Positions 1-8,703 are shown, numbered from the stretch's first letter. The stretch is 64,000 nt of DNA from Paenibacillaceae bacterium GAS479 (GCA_900105225.1 LT629764.1:2869501-2933500); one strand, 5' to 3'. Numbers and translations: made by a program. Notes: a model not told the origin generated them from the sequence alone.

Positions 1-216
1 AGCGTTACGAATCCTTTTGCCGATGAGATTGCCGACAAGTTCCCCGAAATGTACCGGATAGCTGCGCTCGCCGCAGAGAAGATGGAGAAGGAGCTCAGTT
101 TGTCAGTGGGCAAAAACGAGATCGGATTCCTTGCGATGCATGTGCATCGTCTGTTGGAAGCTTACAGGCAAGGGGATAACCAACGCGGGCAACGCCGGGA
201 TTCGTCGGGTTTGTAG
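1..216 (+). CDS. PRD-domain transcription antiterminator, C-terminal end (partial)
   Basis: The open frame runs in from the left edge for 71 codons and stops at TAG 214-216. The visible protein matches the end of a PTS regulation domain (PRD) of the BglG/GlcT/LicT family, with the pattern NPFADEI..KFPEMY.IA and then EIGFLAMHVHRL, where the histidines are typical phosphorylation sites. Such proteins bind a leader RNA and prevent early termination of PTS genes, and they are controlled by phosphorylation from HPr and EII. It lies directly upstream of IIA and IICB genes, so it probably regulates this operon. GlcT is the likely type, but the RNA-binding N-terminus is outside the window, so the name is left open. 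Confidence 0.75.
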   Translation, partial: SVTNPFADEIADKFPEMYRIAALAAEKMEKELSLSVGKNEIGFLAMHVHRLLEAYRQGDNQRGQRRDSSGL

Positions 217-262
217 AAGAGTACGGTTTTCAAACAATTTTATCGACAAGGAGAGATTATCC

Positions 263-763
263 ATGTTCAAAAAATGGTTCAGCAGCAAAAAGGAAGTTCA
301 GGTTGTCGAGGCCGCAGCCGCTATTACAGGACGTCTCGTTCCACTGACGGAAGTGCCGGATGAAGCTTTTGCCCAAGGAATGATGGGCCCAGGAGCCGCT
401 ATCGACCCGTCCGAAGGCGTTGCTGTCGCTCCGTTCGATGGAGTTATTGCGCATCTAATCGATACGCATCATGCGGTCATTGTGGAGCATGAATCCGGAC
501 TGCAGCTGTTGATCCATATCGGCATCAATACGGTATCTATGAAAGGCAGCGGCTTCAAGGCGCTGGTCAAAACCGGCGATGCCGTTAAGGCAGGGCAGCC
601 GCTGATCGAGTTTGACCTGGAAGCAATCCGCGCTGCTGGCCACTCGCTCATCTCTCCGGTCATCGTGGCCGAGGAAGAAGCGGCCGAGAAGGTTGACTGT
701 CAATACGGCGCCGTCAAGGCGGGCGCAACCGGGAATTATACGATAACCCTTAAACAAACTTAA
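263..763 (+). CDS. PTS glucose-family IIA component, stand-alone
   Basis: 166 residues, the usual size of a free IIA(Glc). The two conserved active-site histidines sit at H70 (THHAV) and H85 (LLIHIGINTV), 15 apart as in the Bacillus IIA domain. The protein accepts phosphate from HPr and passes it to the IIB domain of the permease; it is cytoplasmic. An open frame extends upstream to 131, but the start at 263 is chosen because AAGGAGAG lies about 8 bases before it and the IIA fold begins there. It sits 22 bases upstream of the IICB gene, which lacks its own IIA domain, so the two form one transporter. In B. subtilis PtsG these domains are fused; here they are split. Confidence 0.9.
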   Translation: MFKKWFSSKKEVQVVEAAAAITGRLVPLTEVPDEAFAQGMMGPGAAIDPSEGVAVAPFDGVIAHLIDTHHAVIVEHESGLQLLIHIGINTVSMKGSGFKALVKTGDAVKAGQPLIEFDLEAIRAAGHSLISPVIVAEEEAAEKVDCQYGAVKAGATGNYTITLKQT

Positions 764-785
764 TGACGAATAGGGAGGTAAAGAC

Positions 786-2264
786 ATGTTAGCTTTTTTG
801 CAAAAAATCGGGAAATCTCTCATGCTGCCAGTAGCAGCACTGCCTGCAGCGGCGATTCTGCTGCGCTTCGGCAATATCAACTACGTCACTGACTTCGGAT
901 GGGGCAGCACCGGCGAATGGATCAACACTTATATCGCACCGTTTCTGGCAGCAGGCGGTTCGGCGATTTTTGATAACTTGCCAATTATATTCGCAGTTGG
1001 CGTTGCGATCGGCATGGCTGGAGACGCTGTAGCCACGCTGGCGGCGGTTATTGCTTACTTAGTGCTGCAGAATGTGCTGAAAGCAGGTCCGGTAGTGTTC
1101 CCGGGCATCATCGGCAAGGACAGCGTACTCAACATGGGCGTACTTGGCGGTATCGCATCGGGTCTTGTTGCAGCTTATATGTACAATCGATTCCACAAAA
1201 TCAAACTGCCGGACTGGCTCGGATTTTTCGGCGGCAAGCGTTTTGTACCGATCATCACGTCTGTTTCAATGATTCTTATCGGTATTGTGTTTGCACTGAT
1301 CTGGGGTCCGGTGCAGGGCTGGCTGGATACGTTCGGTAATTGGGTCGTCAGCCTCGGCGGTGTCGGTGCTTTCATCTACGGGTTGGCGAACCGCTTGCTG
1401 CTCCCGTTTGGCCTGCATCATATTCTCAACAGCATTGCCTGGTTCCAGATCGGAACGTTCACAGATGCAGCTGGCAAAGTAGTAACGGGCGACCTGAACC
1501 GCTACTTCGCTGGAGACCGCACGGCGGGTATGTTCATGACTGGTTTCTTCCCGATCATGATGTTCGCGTTGCCTGCGGCGGCTATGGCTATCATCCACAC
1601 TGCCCGTCCAGAGCGTCGCAAGGTGGTTTCCTCCATTTTCATCGGGGCGGCTGTCGCCTCGTTCTTGACCGGCATCACGGAGCCGCTTGAATTCGCGTTC
1701 ATGTTCGTCGCGCCGCTGCTGTATGTTGTCCATGCTGTGCTTGCGGGCATTAGCGGATGGATTATGTACGAGCTTGACGTCAAGCTCGGCTTCGGATTCT
1801 CGGCCGGTTTGCTCGACTATTTGATCAACTATCAGCTTGCCACGAACCCGCTCATTCTCATTCCAGTCGGCCTGGTGTTCGCGGTTGTCTACTATGTGTT
1901 GTTCCGCTTCCTGATCGTTAAGCTGAATCTAAAAACGCCTGGCCGTGAGGACGAAGAAGCCTCCGAAACCGGCACAAGCGGCAATCCGCAAGATGTCGCT
2001 GGAGGCTCGGCACTCGGCGCTACTAGTGCTAATGATAAAGCCTCCCAGGTGCTGGACGCACTTGGCGGTGCTGGCAATATCGAGAGCGTGGACGCCTGCA
2101 TTACGCGGCTGCGACTCGTCGTCAAGGACGACAAGGAAGTACGGGACGCTGACCTCAAAAAGCTGGGCGCTGTCGGCGTTATCCGCCTTGGTAAAGGCGC
2201 GGTGCAAGCTATATTCGGAACCTCTTCGGAGGAGCTGAAGGATGAGATTAATAAAAAGCTTTAG
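786..2264 (+). CDS. PTS IICB permease, glucose/GlcNAc family (NagE/NagP-like)
   Basis: 492 residues. Residues 1 to about 380 are the polytopic IIC domain; about 415-492 form a IIB domain whose phosphocysteine is in the motif VDACITRLRL. There is no fused IIA; that is the gene just upstream. In the substrate-binding region the sequence reads GLHHILNSIAWFQIG, then GDLNRYFAGD and TAGMFMTGFFPIMMF. These agree better with E. coli NagE (GLHQVLNTIAWFQIG, TAGMFMSGFFPIMMF) than with PtsG, so N-acetylglucosamine is the better guess, with glucose possible. A good AGGGAGGTAAAGAC ribosome site precedes the ATG. The substrate assignment is inference from remembered sequences. Confidence 0.88.
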   Translation: MLAFLQKIGKSLMLPVAALPAAAILLRFGNINYVTDFGWGSTGEWINTYIAPFLAAGGSAIFDNLPIIFAVGVAIGMAGDAVATLAAVIAYLVLQNVLKAGPVVFPGIIGKDSVLNMGVLGGIASGLVAAYMYNRFHKIKLPDWLGFFGGKRFVPIITSVSMILIGIVFALIWGPVQGWLDTFGNWVVSLGGVGAFIYGLANRLLLPFGLHHILNSIAWFQIGTFTDAAGKVVTGDLNRYFAGDRTAGMFMTGFFPIMMFALPAAAMAIIHTARPERRKVVSSIFIGAAVASFLTGITEPLEFAFMFVAPLLYVVHAVLAGISGWIMYELDVKLGFGFSAGLLDYLINYQLATNPLILIPVGLVFAVVYYVLFRFLIVKLNLKTPGREDEEASETGTSGNPQDVAGGSALGATSANDKASQVLDALGGAGNIESVDACITRLRLVVKDDKEVRDADLKKLGAVGVIRLGKGAVQAIFGTSSEELKDEINKKL

Positions 2265-2490
2265 GGACAATAATCAAGGGAGCCCACTACAACAGCGCTC
2301 GGAAGAAGGATTGGTTCGCGCAGCGGGTGCAGCGGGTACCGCAGTTAAGCTTCTAAGTTCAACTTTATATAGCAAGAAAAAGAGCAAGATATAGCGGATT
2401 TTTGTTTTACGAAACAAACATGGGAATCCATATAGAGCTGCGCAGGGGAATTCGCGGCTCCTTAAGGATATGAGAGGAGATTTATCGGAA

Positions 2491-2751
2491 ATGGAAAAAA
2501 CATTCACGATTGTAAATCCGACTGGCATTCATGCCCGTCCGGCGCGGAAAATTGTCGAGGCGGCGAAGCCTTTTGCCGGTGATGTGCATCTGATTAAAGG
2601 CGACATTCGCAGCAATGCGAAAAGCCTCGTGAAGGTGTTGTCGGTCGGCGCCAAGCAAGGCGACGTCGTTACGGTTTCGGCCCAAGGCGAAGGGGCCGAG
2701 GCTGTTGTGGACGCGATCGGAGCGGTTCTGAGCTCCGCGGAAGCGGAATAG
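2491..2751 (+). CDS. ptsH: HPr phosphocarrier protein
   Basis: 86 residues, normal for HPr. The phosphorylated histidine is H14 in the motif TGIHARPA, and the regulatory serine used by HPr kinase in Firmicutes is S45 (NAKSLVKVLSVG). It carries phosphate from Enzyme I to the IIA proteins and, when serine-phosphorylated, acts with CcpA in carbon control. An ATG at 2470 is also in frame, but AGGAGA at 2475-2480 lies 10 bases before the ATG at 2491, which also gives the family's normal N-terminus. A 226-base gap separates it from the permease, and the Enzyme I gene follows after 3 bases. Confidence 0.95.
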   Translation: MEKTFTIVNPTGIHARPARKIVEAAKPFAGDVHLIKGDIRSNAKSLVKVLSVGAKQGDVVTVSAQGEGAEAVVDAIGAVLSSAEAE

Positions 2752-2754
2752 CGG

Positions 2755-4662
2755 GTGGCGATGAGAACGATTCAGGGAATCGGAGCCGCCCCGGGTTATG
2801 CCATCGGCCTCGCGAAGCGGGTCGGGGCGGAATTGTCCGTCGCCGCGAGATCGATCGCGGCGGAGGAGGCTGGGCGCGAGGCGGAGCGTTTCGACGCCGC
2901 CGTGGCGCAGGCATCCCGGGAGCTGGAAGCGATCCGGGAGCGGATGAGCGCCGAGGGGCGTCAGCACGAGGCGGAGATTTTTGAGGCTCACGTCTTCCTG
3001 TTGGAAGACGAGGAACTGGTGGGCGTGGCCCGCGAGCGCATCACCGAGGGGCTGCAAGCCGCCGACTCCGCTCTATGGGAGACGGCGGAGGAGGTGGCTT
3101 TGGTCATCGCCGCGCTGGATGACCCGTATTTACGGGAGCGCGCCGCTGATGTGCGCGATGTGAGTCAGCGGGTCATCCGCATCCTGCAAGGAGCGGTAGA
3201 TGTTGGCACGGCGACAGAGCCACGCGTTGCGGGAGAAGCAGCGATGTTAAAAGCATCTGTAGGTAGAGAAGCCGAACGCTCGTCACTCGAGGAGAATGCA
3301 GGAGTTGGCGTTACGGGAGCTACAAATGCTGCCACAGTTCCAGGCAGTATTGTCTGGGAGGATTACCTTGCGAACATTCAAGCCCCGCTCAAGCAGGTGT
3401 TAATCGCGGAGGATTTGACTCCATCCGATACGGCACAGCTGGACCCGGAGCAGGTGGCTGGTTTTGCGACAGCCGTCGGGGGCCGGACTTCGCATAGCGC
3501 CATCATCGCGCGTTCTGTCGGCGTCGCTGCATCAGTCGGTGCGGGCGAGGCGCTGAATGATATAAAAGATGGACAGCCTGTCATCGTGGACGGATTTAGT
3601 GGTGAGATCATCGTTGATCCAACGGTAGAAGAGCTGGAGCGTTATCATGCGCTCGAAGCAGAATACCGCCGCAGCCAAGCCGAGAACGAAGCTTTCCGCG
3701 GCCGTCCGTCCATCAGCGCCGATGGCGTGCAGGTGGAGCTCGCTGCCAACATCGGTAGCGCTCAGGACGCCGTCCAGGCGAAAAAACATGATGCAGAAGG
3801 CATCGGCTTGTTCCGCACGGAGTTCCTTTATATGGGACGGGACACGCTACCCGGTGAGGACGAGCAGTACGGAGCCTACCGCGCCGCTGCAGAGGCGCTC
3901 GGCCCGGATGCTTCTGTCGTTATTCGCACGATGGATATCGGTGGCGACAAAGAGCTGCCGCTGCTGGATCTGCCGCGCGAGGACAATCCTTTCCTCGGCT
4001 ACCGCGCCCTGCGCATCAGCCTGGACCGTCCGCAGCTGTTCAAGACCCAGCTGCGGGCAATACTGCGCGCCAGCGCTCATGGAAACATCAAAGTGATGTT
4101 CCCGATGGTCGCCACGCTCGGCGAGTGGCGTCGCGCCAAGGCACTGCTGGATGAGGCGCGCGAGGAGCTGCGCGCTGAAGGCAAGCCGTTCCGAGATGAT
4201 ATGGAAGCCGGTATCATGATCGAGATTCCAGCCGCCGCCATGATGGCGGACCGTCTGGCACGAGAGGTCGACTTCTTCAGCATCGGCACGAATGATCTCG
4301 TGCAGTACACAATGGCGGCCGATCGGATGAATCCGAAGCTCAGCTATTTGAGCGATCCGCTGCATCCGCCGGTGCTTCGCCTCATCGACCGCGTCATCCG
4401 CGCTGCCCATGCCGAAGGCAAGTGGGTCGGCATGTGCGGCGAAATGGCCGGCAATCCGCTGGCGGTGCCGCTCTTGCTCGGCATGGGCCTGGACGAGTTC
4501 AGCATGAGCTCGTCCGCCATCCTCAGCACGCGCGCGCTGCTCTCGCGCTTGAACCAGTCCGAGCTGACGGCGCTTGCCGCCGCCGCTCTGGACCTGGACA
4601 GCGCGGACGATGTTCGCGCGCTGGTGGAGCAACGCGTGCCGCAGGCGGCAGCACGCGCCTAA
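2755..4662 (+). CDS. ptsI: PTS Enzyme I (PEP-protein phosphotransferase) with an unusual insertion
   Basis: 635 residues from the GTG at 2755; ATG at 2761 is an equally possible start. It transfers phosphate from PEP to HPr. The phosphohistidine is H247 in GGRTSHSAIIARS, and the C-terminal PEP-binding barrel carries C561 in VGMCGEMAG. Typical Enzyme I is about 570-575 residues. The excess is an Ala/Gly/Val-rich stretch at about residues 148-205, between the HPr-binding helical part (ending near RDVSQRVIRIL) and the beta strand LKQVLIAEDLTPSDTAQL. All catalytic motifs are intact, so the enzyme should work. Translation is probably coupled to ptsH since only 3 bases separate them and the ribosome site is weak. 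Confidence 0.95.
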   Translation: MAMRTIQGIGAAPGYAIGLAKRVGAELSVAARSIAAEEAGREAERFDAAVAQASRELEAIRERMSAEGRQHEAEIFEAHVFLLEDEELVGVARERITEGLQAADSALWETAEEVALVIAALDDPYLRERAADVRDVSQRVIRILQGAVDVGTATEPRVAGEAAMLKASVGREAERSSLEENAGVGVTGATNAATVPGSIVWEDYLANIQAPLKQVLIAEDLTPSDTAQLDPEQVAGFATAVGGRTSHSAIIARSVGVAASVGAGEALNDIKDGQPVIVDGFSGEIIVDPTVEELERYHALEAEYRRSQAENEAFRGRPSISADGVQVELAANIGSAQDAVQAKKHDAEGIGLFRTEFLYMGRDTLPGEDEQYGAYRAAAEALGPDASVVIRTMDIGGDKELPLLDLPREDNPFLGYRALRISLDRPQLFKTQLRAILRASAHGNIKVMFPMVATLGEWRRAKALLDEAREELRAEGKPFRDDMEAGIMIEIPAAAMMADRLAREVDFFSIGTNDLVQYTMAADRMNPKLSYLSDPLHPPVLRLIDRVIRAAHAEGKWVGMCGEMAGNPLAVPLLLGMGLDEFSMSSSAILSTRALLSRLNQSELTALAAAALDLDSADDVRALVEQRVPQAAARA

Positions 4663-4782
4663 TAATCCTTTGCGCGCGAGTATCCGCGCGCAACAATGTC
4701 CTACGCATGGTTTCTCCATGCGTAAAAAAGGGACCTTTTCCCAGAAGCTCCTATAACCTACATGAAATGAAATTGCCTTAGC

Positions 4783-4829
4783 AAGACGGGAGGAGACTGA
4801 GCCAAGCTCATCTTCCCCCGTCTTTGTTT
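4783..4829 (+). terminator. Rho-independent terminator of the PTS operon
   Basis: A long imperfect hairpin with outer stem AAGACGGG/CCCGTCTT and inner GAGC/GCTC, followed by TTGTTT. It lies 120 bases after ptsI. Two other hairpins sit before it (TTGCGCGCG/CGCGCGCAA at about 4672-4694, and ACGCATGG/CCATGCGT near 4702-4722), but neither is followed by a T-run. Confidence 0.6.
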
Positions 4830-5003
4830 ATCTGCCATTTCTAAAGCAAATTGTGGGCAAGGCAAAACCACCCAAGTCCAAATGTCCTCCACTTAGGTAT
4901 ACGTCCAGTTGTCTGACTTACTAACCTTCTGTTTCCTAGTACGACCATTCTCCTTGTGGTAGGTGTTGTTCTTCATGATCCATTGGATCGATCTAAGCAC
5001 AGG

Positions 5004-5190
5004 CTAACGGAACTCAGAGAGCTTATTCCCTTCAAACACAGGGTTCGAATCATCTAACGGAACTCAGCCACGTTATTAGGGTCCAAATGATGATTTTACC
5101 GTGAATCCCCCTCAAATAGCGTTTCTGAGTTCCGTTACGCTGCGAATCTCCTCCATTTTGCTGGAATAAGGCTTCTCCGTTCCGTTACGC
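5004..5190. repeat. Cluster of four ~26-bp interspersed repeat units in inverted orientation
   Basis: Two units read CTAACGGAACTCAG..(c/g)NTTATT at 5004-5030 and 5054-5078. Two further units are in reverse orientation, AATAGCGTTTCTGAGTTCCG and AATAAGGCTTCTCCGTTCCG, each ending TTACGC, at 5115-5140 and 5164-5190. The core in all is (G/C)TAACGGAAC(T/G). Spacing between unit starts is about 50 bases. The 4663-5366 gap otherwise contains only terminators and no supportable gene. The arrangement resembles a small non-autonomous intergenic repeat family; the rest of the genome cannot be checked here. Confidence 0.6.
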
Positions 5191-5297
5191 CTGGAGAAGC
5201 ATTCATTCATTCATGCACGAGCGAAACTCAACGCGCTTCAGCTTAGAACATGATCCAGCCCCAATAACCAATATTGTCCTGGTCAGCTAAATTAATT

Positions 5298-5350
5298 AAG
5301 GGCCATCCCAAAATTCATCCGACGGATGAATTTTGGGATGGCCCTTTTTT
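5298..5350. terminator. Long perfect hairpin terminator between converging genes
   Basis: A perfect stem of more than 20 bp (AAGGGCCATCCCAAAATTCA with its complement) and a tiny loop is followed by TTTTTT on the plus strand and by TTAATTAATTT on the minus strand. It lies 17 bases beyond the stop of the minus-strand murG-like gene, so it probably terminates that transcript and blocks plus-strand read-through. Confidence 0.8.
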
Positions 5351-5366
5351 ATGTTGAGATTGTCTC

Positions 5367-6665
5367 TTAGCTGCGCCCTTTCGCTGTCTCGCGGATGAGG
5401 TCATGCAGCTGTGGCAGCGGATCAGCGGGAGCTGCTGCTATCAAGCGGTCTTGCAGATCCGGATCGCCAGTAGTAAGCGCCCGCAGCTCTTGCATCAGCG
5501 TGACCGTGCTCAGCTTCTCCTCCGGCAGCACTCGAGCAAGCCCAGCAGCCTCAAAGGAGGCTGCATTGCGCAACTGGTCACCGCGGCTTTGCGAGAGCGG
5601 CAGCGGCACAAGCAGCATTGGCTTGCGCAGCGCCAGCATCTCGAAGAGCGCGTTGGCGCCTGCGCGCGTCAGCACGGCATCAGCCAGCGCCAGCACATCG
5701 GGCAGCTCCTCCGATAAATACTCGAACGAGCGGTAGCCCGGCTCTACAACGGAATCGCTCGTTGCCGATCCACCCGTCATTGAGCCGCCCGTCGCTAATC
5801 CGCTCACCGTCAAACGACCGGTCGCTGAACGCCCCGTCGCTCCCCCGCCTGTCCCCGGGCCTTTCGCTGCCAAGCTAGCCTCCGCCGAGCCTCCACCAGC
5901 CTCCTTAGCTCCGCTGGCCGCCGAGCCACCGCCAGCCACCGCAGCTTCGCTGGCGACCTGCCCTTTGCCGCGCAAATGGACGATCTGCCAGCGCGGCAGC
6001 AGCTCCGGCAGCGCCTCGGTGATCGCCTCGTTAAGGCGGCGCGAGCCGAGGCTGCCGCCCATGACGAGCAGGACGGGGCGGCTGCGGTCGAAGCCGCACA
6101 GCTTCCGACCGCGTTCCGCATCGCCGTTGTACAGCTCCGGCCGCACGAGCGGTCCAACCTGCACAACGCGTGCGCCGCGGATATAGGCGGCCGTCTCGGG
6201 GAAAGTCGTACAGACGGCAGTCGCGCAAGGAATTGCGATCCGATTGGCAAGACCAGGTGTTACGTCGGACTCGTGGATGATGGCTGGAATACGGTTGAGC
6301 TTCGCTCCCAGCACAACCGGCACACTTACGAAGCCGCCTTTGGAAAATACAATATTCGGCCGCAGCCGTCGCAGCAGCGCCGTGGCCTGCACCAATCCCT
6401 TGCCGACGCGCAGCATGTCGGATAGATTGCGTTTATCCCAGTAGCGGCGCAGTTTACCAGTGGAAATCTCATGGTAGGTCACGCCTTTTAGCGGCTCGAT
6501 TAGGCTGCGCTCGATGCCATCTTTTGAGCCGATGTAATGAACGGACCAACCGTCTGCCAGCAGGCCAGGAATCAAAGCCAGATTGACGCTCACATGTCCG
6601 GTAGAGCCGCCTCCTGTGAGGACGATGGTTTTGTCGTGGTGTCTAGTTTTCATAGTCGTCTTCAT
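5367..6665 (-). CDS. MurG-like UDP-GlcNAc:undecaprenyl-PP-MurNAc-pentapeptide GlcNAc transferase
   Basis: 432 residues against about 350-360 for the family. The N-terminal GGGSTGHV loop, the membrane-facing segment VVFSKGGFVSVPVV, IIHESDVTPGLANRIA and the C-terminal UDP-binding region LTRAGANALFEMLAL are typical of the second MurG type found in Bacillus and Paenibacillus, which adds GlcNAc to lipid I. The excess length is a Gly/Ser/Ala/Thr-rich run at about residues 235-306 (plus-strand 5745-5960), just before YRSFEYL of the C-terminal domain. It follows rpiA after 9 bases in the same direction. A main murG probably exists elsewhere, so no symbol is given. Confidence 0.85.
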   Translation of the reverse strand: MKTTMKTRHHDKTIVLTGGGSTGHVSVNLALIPGLLADGWSVHYIGSKDGIERSLIEPLKGVTYHEISTGKLRRYWDKRNLSDMLRVGKGLVQATALLRRLRPNIVFSKGGFVSVPVVLGAKLNRIPAIIHESDVTPGLANRIAIPCATAVCTTFPETAAYIRGARVVQVGPLVRPELYNGDAERGRKLCGFDRSRPVLLVMGGSLGSRRLNEAITEALPELLPRWQIVHLRGKGQVASEAAVAGGGSAASGAKEAGGGSAEASLAAKGPGTGGGATGRSATGRLTVSGLATGGSMTGGSATSDSVVEPGYRSFEYLSEELPDVLALADAVLTRAGANALFEMLALRKPMLLVPLPLSQSRGDQLRNAASFEAAGLARVLPEEKLSTVTLMQELRALTTGDPDLQDRLIAAAPADPLPQLHDLIRETAKGRS

Positions 6666-6674
6666 CGTAGAGAT

Positions 6675-7355
6675 CTATTCACCTGCCTGCTGTTTCAGAA
6701 CGCGTACGCCCTGTGGACCAGCGACATAAACCGTATCCGTCATACCAACGAACAGGCCTGTCTCCAGGACACCGAGCAGCGATTTGAGCTTGCGGTCGAC
6801 CGCGCCGGGGTCTGCGATAAGGCCGAAGTCGCAATCAAGAATGTAGTTCCCGTTGTCAGTGAGGACTGGCTCGCCGTTCCGCTCACGGCGTACAGCGACG
6901 CATCCTTCTGCTTCCACACGGCGCGCGGTGGACCGCCAGCCGTAGACGGCAACCTCCACAGGTACGGTGAACGCGCCGAGCTTGGCGACGGCTTTGGACT
7001 CATCCGCCACGATGACAAGCCTTTTTGAAACAGCCGCCACCATCTTCTCCCGAAAATGCGCCGCGCCGCCGCCCTTGATCAGATCGAGGCTGTCGCTGAC
7101 CTCATCCGCGCCATCGATCGTCACGTCCAGCGGCTCAAGCTCCGATAGCTCCGCCAGTGGAATGCCCAGCTCTAAAGCTAGTTTTTCCGTCGCCTCCGAA
7201 GTCGGCACACCGGTGAACTGCAGCCCCTCTTCCTTCATCCGGCGTCCCAGCTCCAGAATCGTATAATAAACGGTGGATCCGGTTCCCAGACCAACCTTCA
7301 TGCCGCTTGTTACAACATCGGCTGCTTGTACACCCGCCGCTTCCTTGAAGTTCAT
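6675..7355 (-). CDS. rpiA: Ribose-5-phosphate isomerase A
   Basis: 226 residues, normal length. It interconverts ribose-5-phosphate and ribulose-5-phosphate in the non-oxidative pentose phosphate pathway. Diagnostic motifs are GLGTGSTVYYTI near the N-terminus, TIDGADEVS and the catalytic-loop KGGGAAHFREKM, which contains the general-base region. GGGAGGAA lies about 9 bases before the ATG. It is first in a two-gene minus-strand unit with the murG-like gene, with 9 bases between them. Confidence 0.96.
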   Translation of the reverse strand: MNFKEAAGVQAADVVTSGMKVGLGTGSTVYYTILELGRRMKEEGLQFTGVPTSEATEKLALELGIPLAELSELEPLDVTIDGADEVSDSLDLIKGGGAAHFREKMVAAVSKRLVIVADESKAVAKLGAFTVPVEVAVYGWRSTARRVEAEGCVAVRRERNGEPVLTDNGNYILDCDFGLIADPGAVDRKLKSLLGVLETGLFVGMTDTVYVAGPQGVRVLKQQAGE

Positions 7356-7711
7356 GCTCCTGATTCCTCCCGAAGTATAATTGTTTCTTCATTTATAGAC
7401 CGGCATTGCGGCCTGTCCGTTCTTCTTCGCACATTAGACGGTTACGAAAGCCTTGTCAATGTAGACGATTAATTCTTGTTCTATGAATGGGTTGCAGAAA
7501 TACGGGCTCATAATAGGTCAACCGCCAGGGACCGATCTAGTTCCTGATTCATAGAATAAGAGAAAATAGAGCAACTATTTTTTGCAAACGTTCCTATTAA
7601 TAAATCGAAACTGGAGAAGGGAGGGCCGCAAGGCGATTCAAAGCTTAAAATAAGCGGCATCCTGAGAGCTGGAGTATTTGGTATTTTTTCATAAAAAGGA
7701 GAGAGGACTGT
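7356..7711. other. Intergenic region between divergent rpiA and the membrane-protein pair
   Basis: 356 bases holding the upstream regions of two divergent transcription units. No further gene, clear promoter pair or repeat was recognised. Confidence 0.5.
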
Positions 7712-8203
7712 ATGCACAATTTAGAACTGAAGACGAGCGGCATTCAGAGTCCGCGTTTAGGAATAAGATTAGTTTTGTTTATTCTGCTCCTAATTGCAAT
7801 CAAATTAATCAAAAAAAGAAAGAAAAAATGCGGGTGCCCACCGCCGGTCATAGGAGAAACGCAAGGTTATAACGTGTTCAACAAAACGACTAGTATCACA
7901 TTTACCCTTGCTTCCGCTACCGGAGATTTACAGAGCCCGCCTCCGACCGTTGGCACGACCCTTTCTCCCGGAGGTCGAGAGAATTTTGAAGTCAACTCAA
8001 GTGAGATTAAAAATACCAGTGCTTCTATTGTATACACAGCAACGGCAGCGAACGGGACCCCAATCCGAATCTCCTTTAATCTGAACAACGGCGGCGGAAA
8101 CAGTGGAATTCAGAGTGTTAAATCGACAGGACCAGTAAACGTCAACGTTAATCAGGGCTCGGTTTTTGCTGATCCATCCTTAACGATTACGGATAAAAGT
8201 TAG
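7712..8203 (+). CDS. Unknown membrane-anchored protein, copy 1 of a tandem pair
   Basis: 163 residues, no family recognised. Residues about 18-36 form one strongly hydrophobic helix (GIRLVLFILLLIAIKLI). It is followed at once by a basic cluster KKRKKK, a CGCPPPVIGE segment and a roughly 115-residue Thr/Ser/Asn-rich part that looks all-beta. The basic cluster after the helix predicts, by the positive-inside rule, a cytoplasmic C-terminus, though a reversed anchor cannot be excluded. The ribosome site AAAGGAGAGAGGA is good. The next gene encodes a clear paralogue, so the pair arose by tandem duplication and is probably co-transcribed. Confidence 0.7.
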   Translation: MHNLELKTSGIQSPRLGIRLVLFILLLIAIKLIKKRKKKCGCPPPVIGETQGYNVFNKTTSITFTLASATGDLQSPPPTVGTTLSPGGRENFEVNSSEIKNTSASIVYTATAANGTPIRISFNLNNGGGNSGIQSVKSTGPVNVNVNQGSVFADPSLTITDKS

Positions 8204-8214
8204 GAGTTTTCAAG

Positions 8215-8703
8215 ATGGAACATTCAAATTTGAATACAAGCGGAGCCCGAAACCTGCCGTTGGGAATCAGGCTAGTGTTATTTATTCTGCTGCTTATTGC
8301 ATTGAAGATCATCAAGAGGAGAAAAAAGAAATGTCCATGCAAGCCGCCACCGGTTATTGGAGGCACGGAAGGTTTTACTGTTAAAAATAACACCCAAAGC
8401 ATAACTTTTTTGCTTACAACCGCTAGTGGAGACTTGGAAAGCCCGCCTCCGGCCCTTAATACGCCTCTTCCTCCTAATGGGAGTGCCGATTTTGAAGTGA
8501 ACAGTAGAGCAGGGAATACGACCAGCGCCAATATCAAGTACTCCGGAACGGCAGCGAATGGGGCGGCGGTCACGGTTTCATTTACCTTAAAGAACTTCGG
8601 AGGAGTACTAACTGGAGTTGACTCTCTCACGACGACGGGGCCAGTAAATGCTAGTGCAGTAACGACTAGCGGCAATGACGAGATTACGATCACCGACAAG
8701 TAG
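8215..8703 (+). CDS. Unknown membrane-anchored protein, copy 2 of a tandem pair
   Basis: 162 residues, paralogous to the upstream gene along its whole length. Shared features are an N-terminal Leu-Lys-Thr/Asn-Thr-Ser-Gly start, the helix GIRLVLFILLLIALKII, basic KRRKKK, the Cys/Pro segment PPPVIGGT, then SITF.L..ASGDL.SPPP and a beta-rich tail ending in ITDK. Only 11 bases separate the genes, and its TAGGAG ribosome site overlaps the upstream stop codon, so they form an operon. The conservation of the Cys/Pro hinge and SGDLxSPPP suggests a folded domain under selection. Function unknown. Confidence 0.7.
   Translation: MEHSNLNTSGARNLPLGIRLVLFILLLIALKIIKRRKKKCPCKPPPVIGGTEGFTVKNNTQSITFLLTTASGDLESPPPALNTPLPPNGSADFEVNSRAGNTTSANIKYSGTAANGAAVTVSFTLKNFGGVLTGVDSLTTTGPVNASAVTTSGNDEITITDK

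Noticed and set aside
3847-4719. 290-residue minus-strand ORF over ptsI
   Set aside because: Antisense to conserved Enzyme I catalytic domain and lacks motifs or ribosome site.
4672-4722. Two hairpins after ptsI as terminators
   Set aside because: Neither is followed by a T-run on the relevant strand; the hairpin at 4783 is the better candidate.
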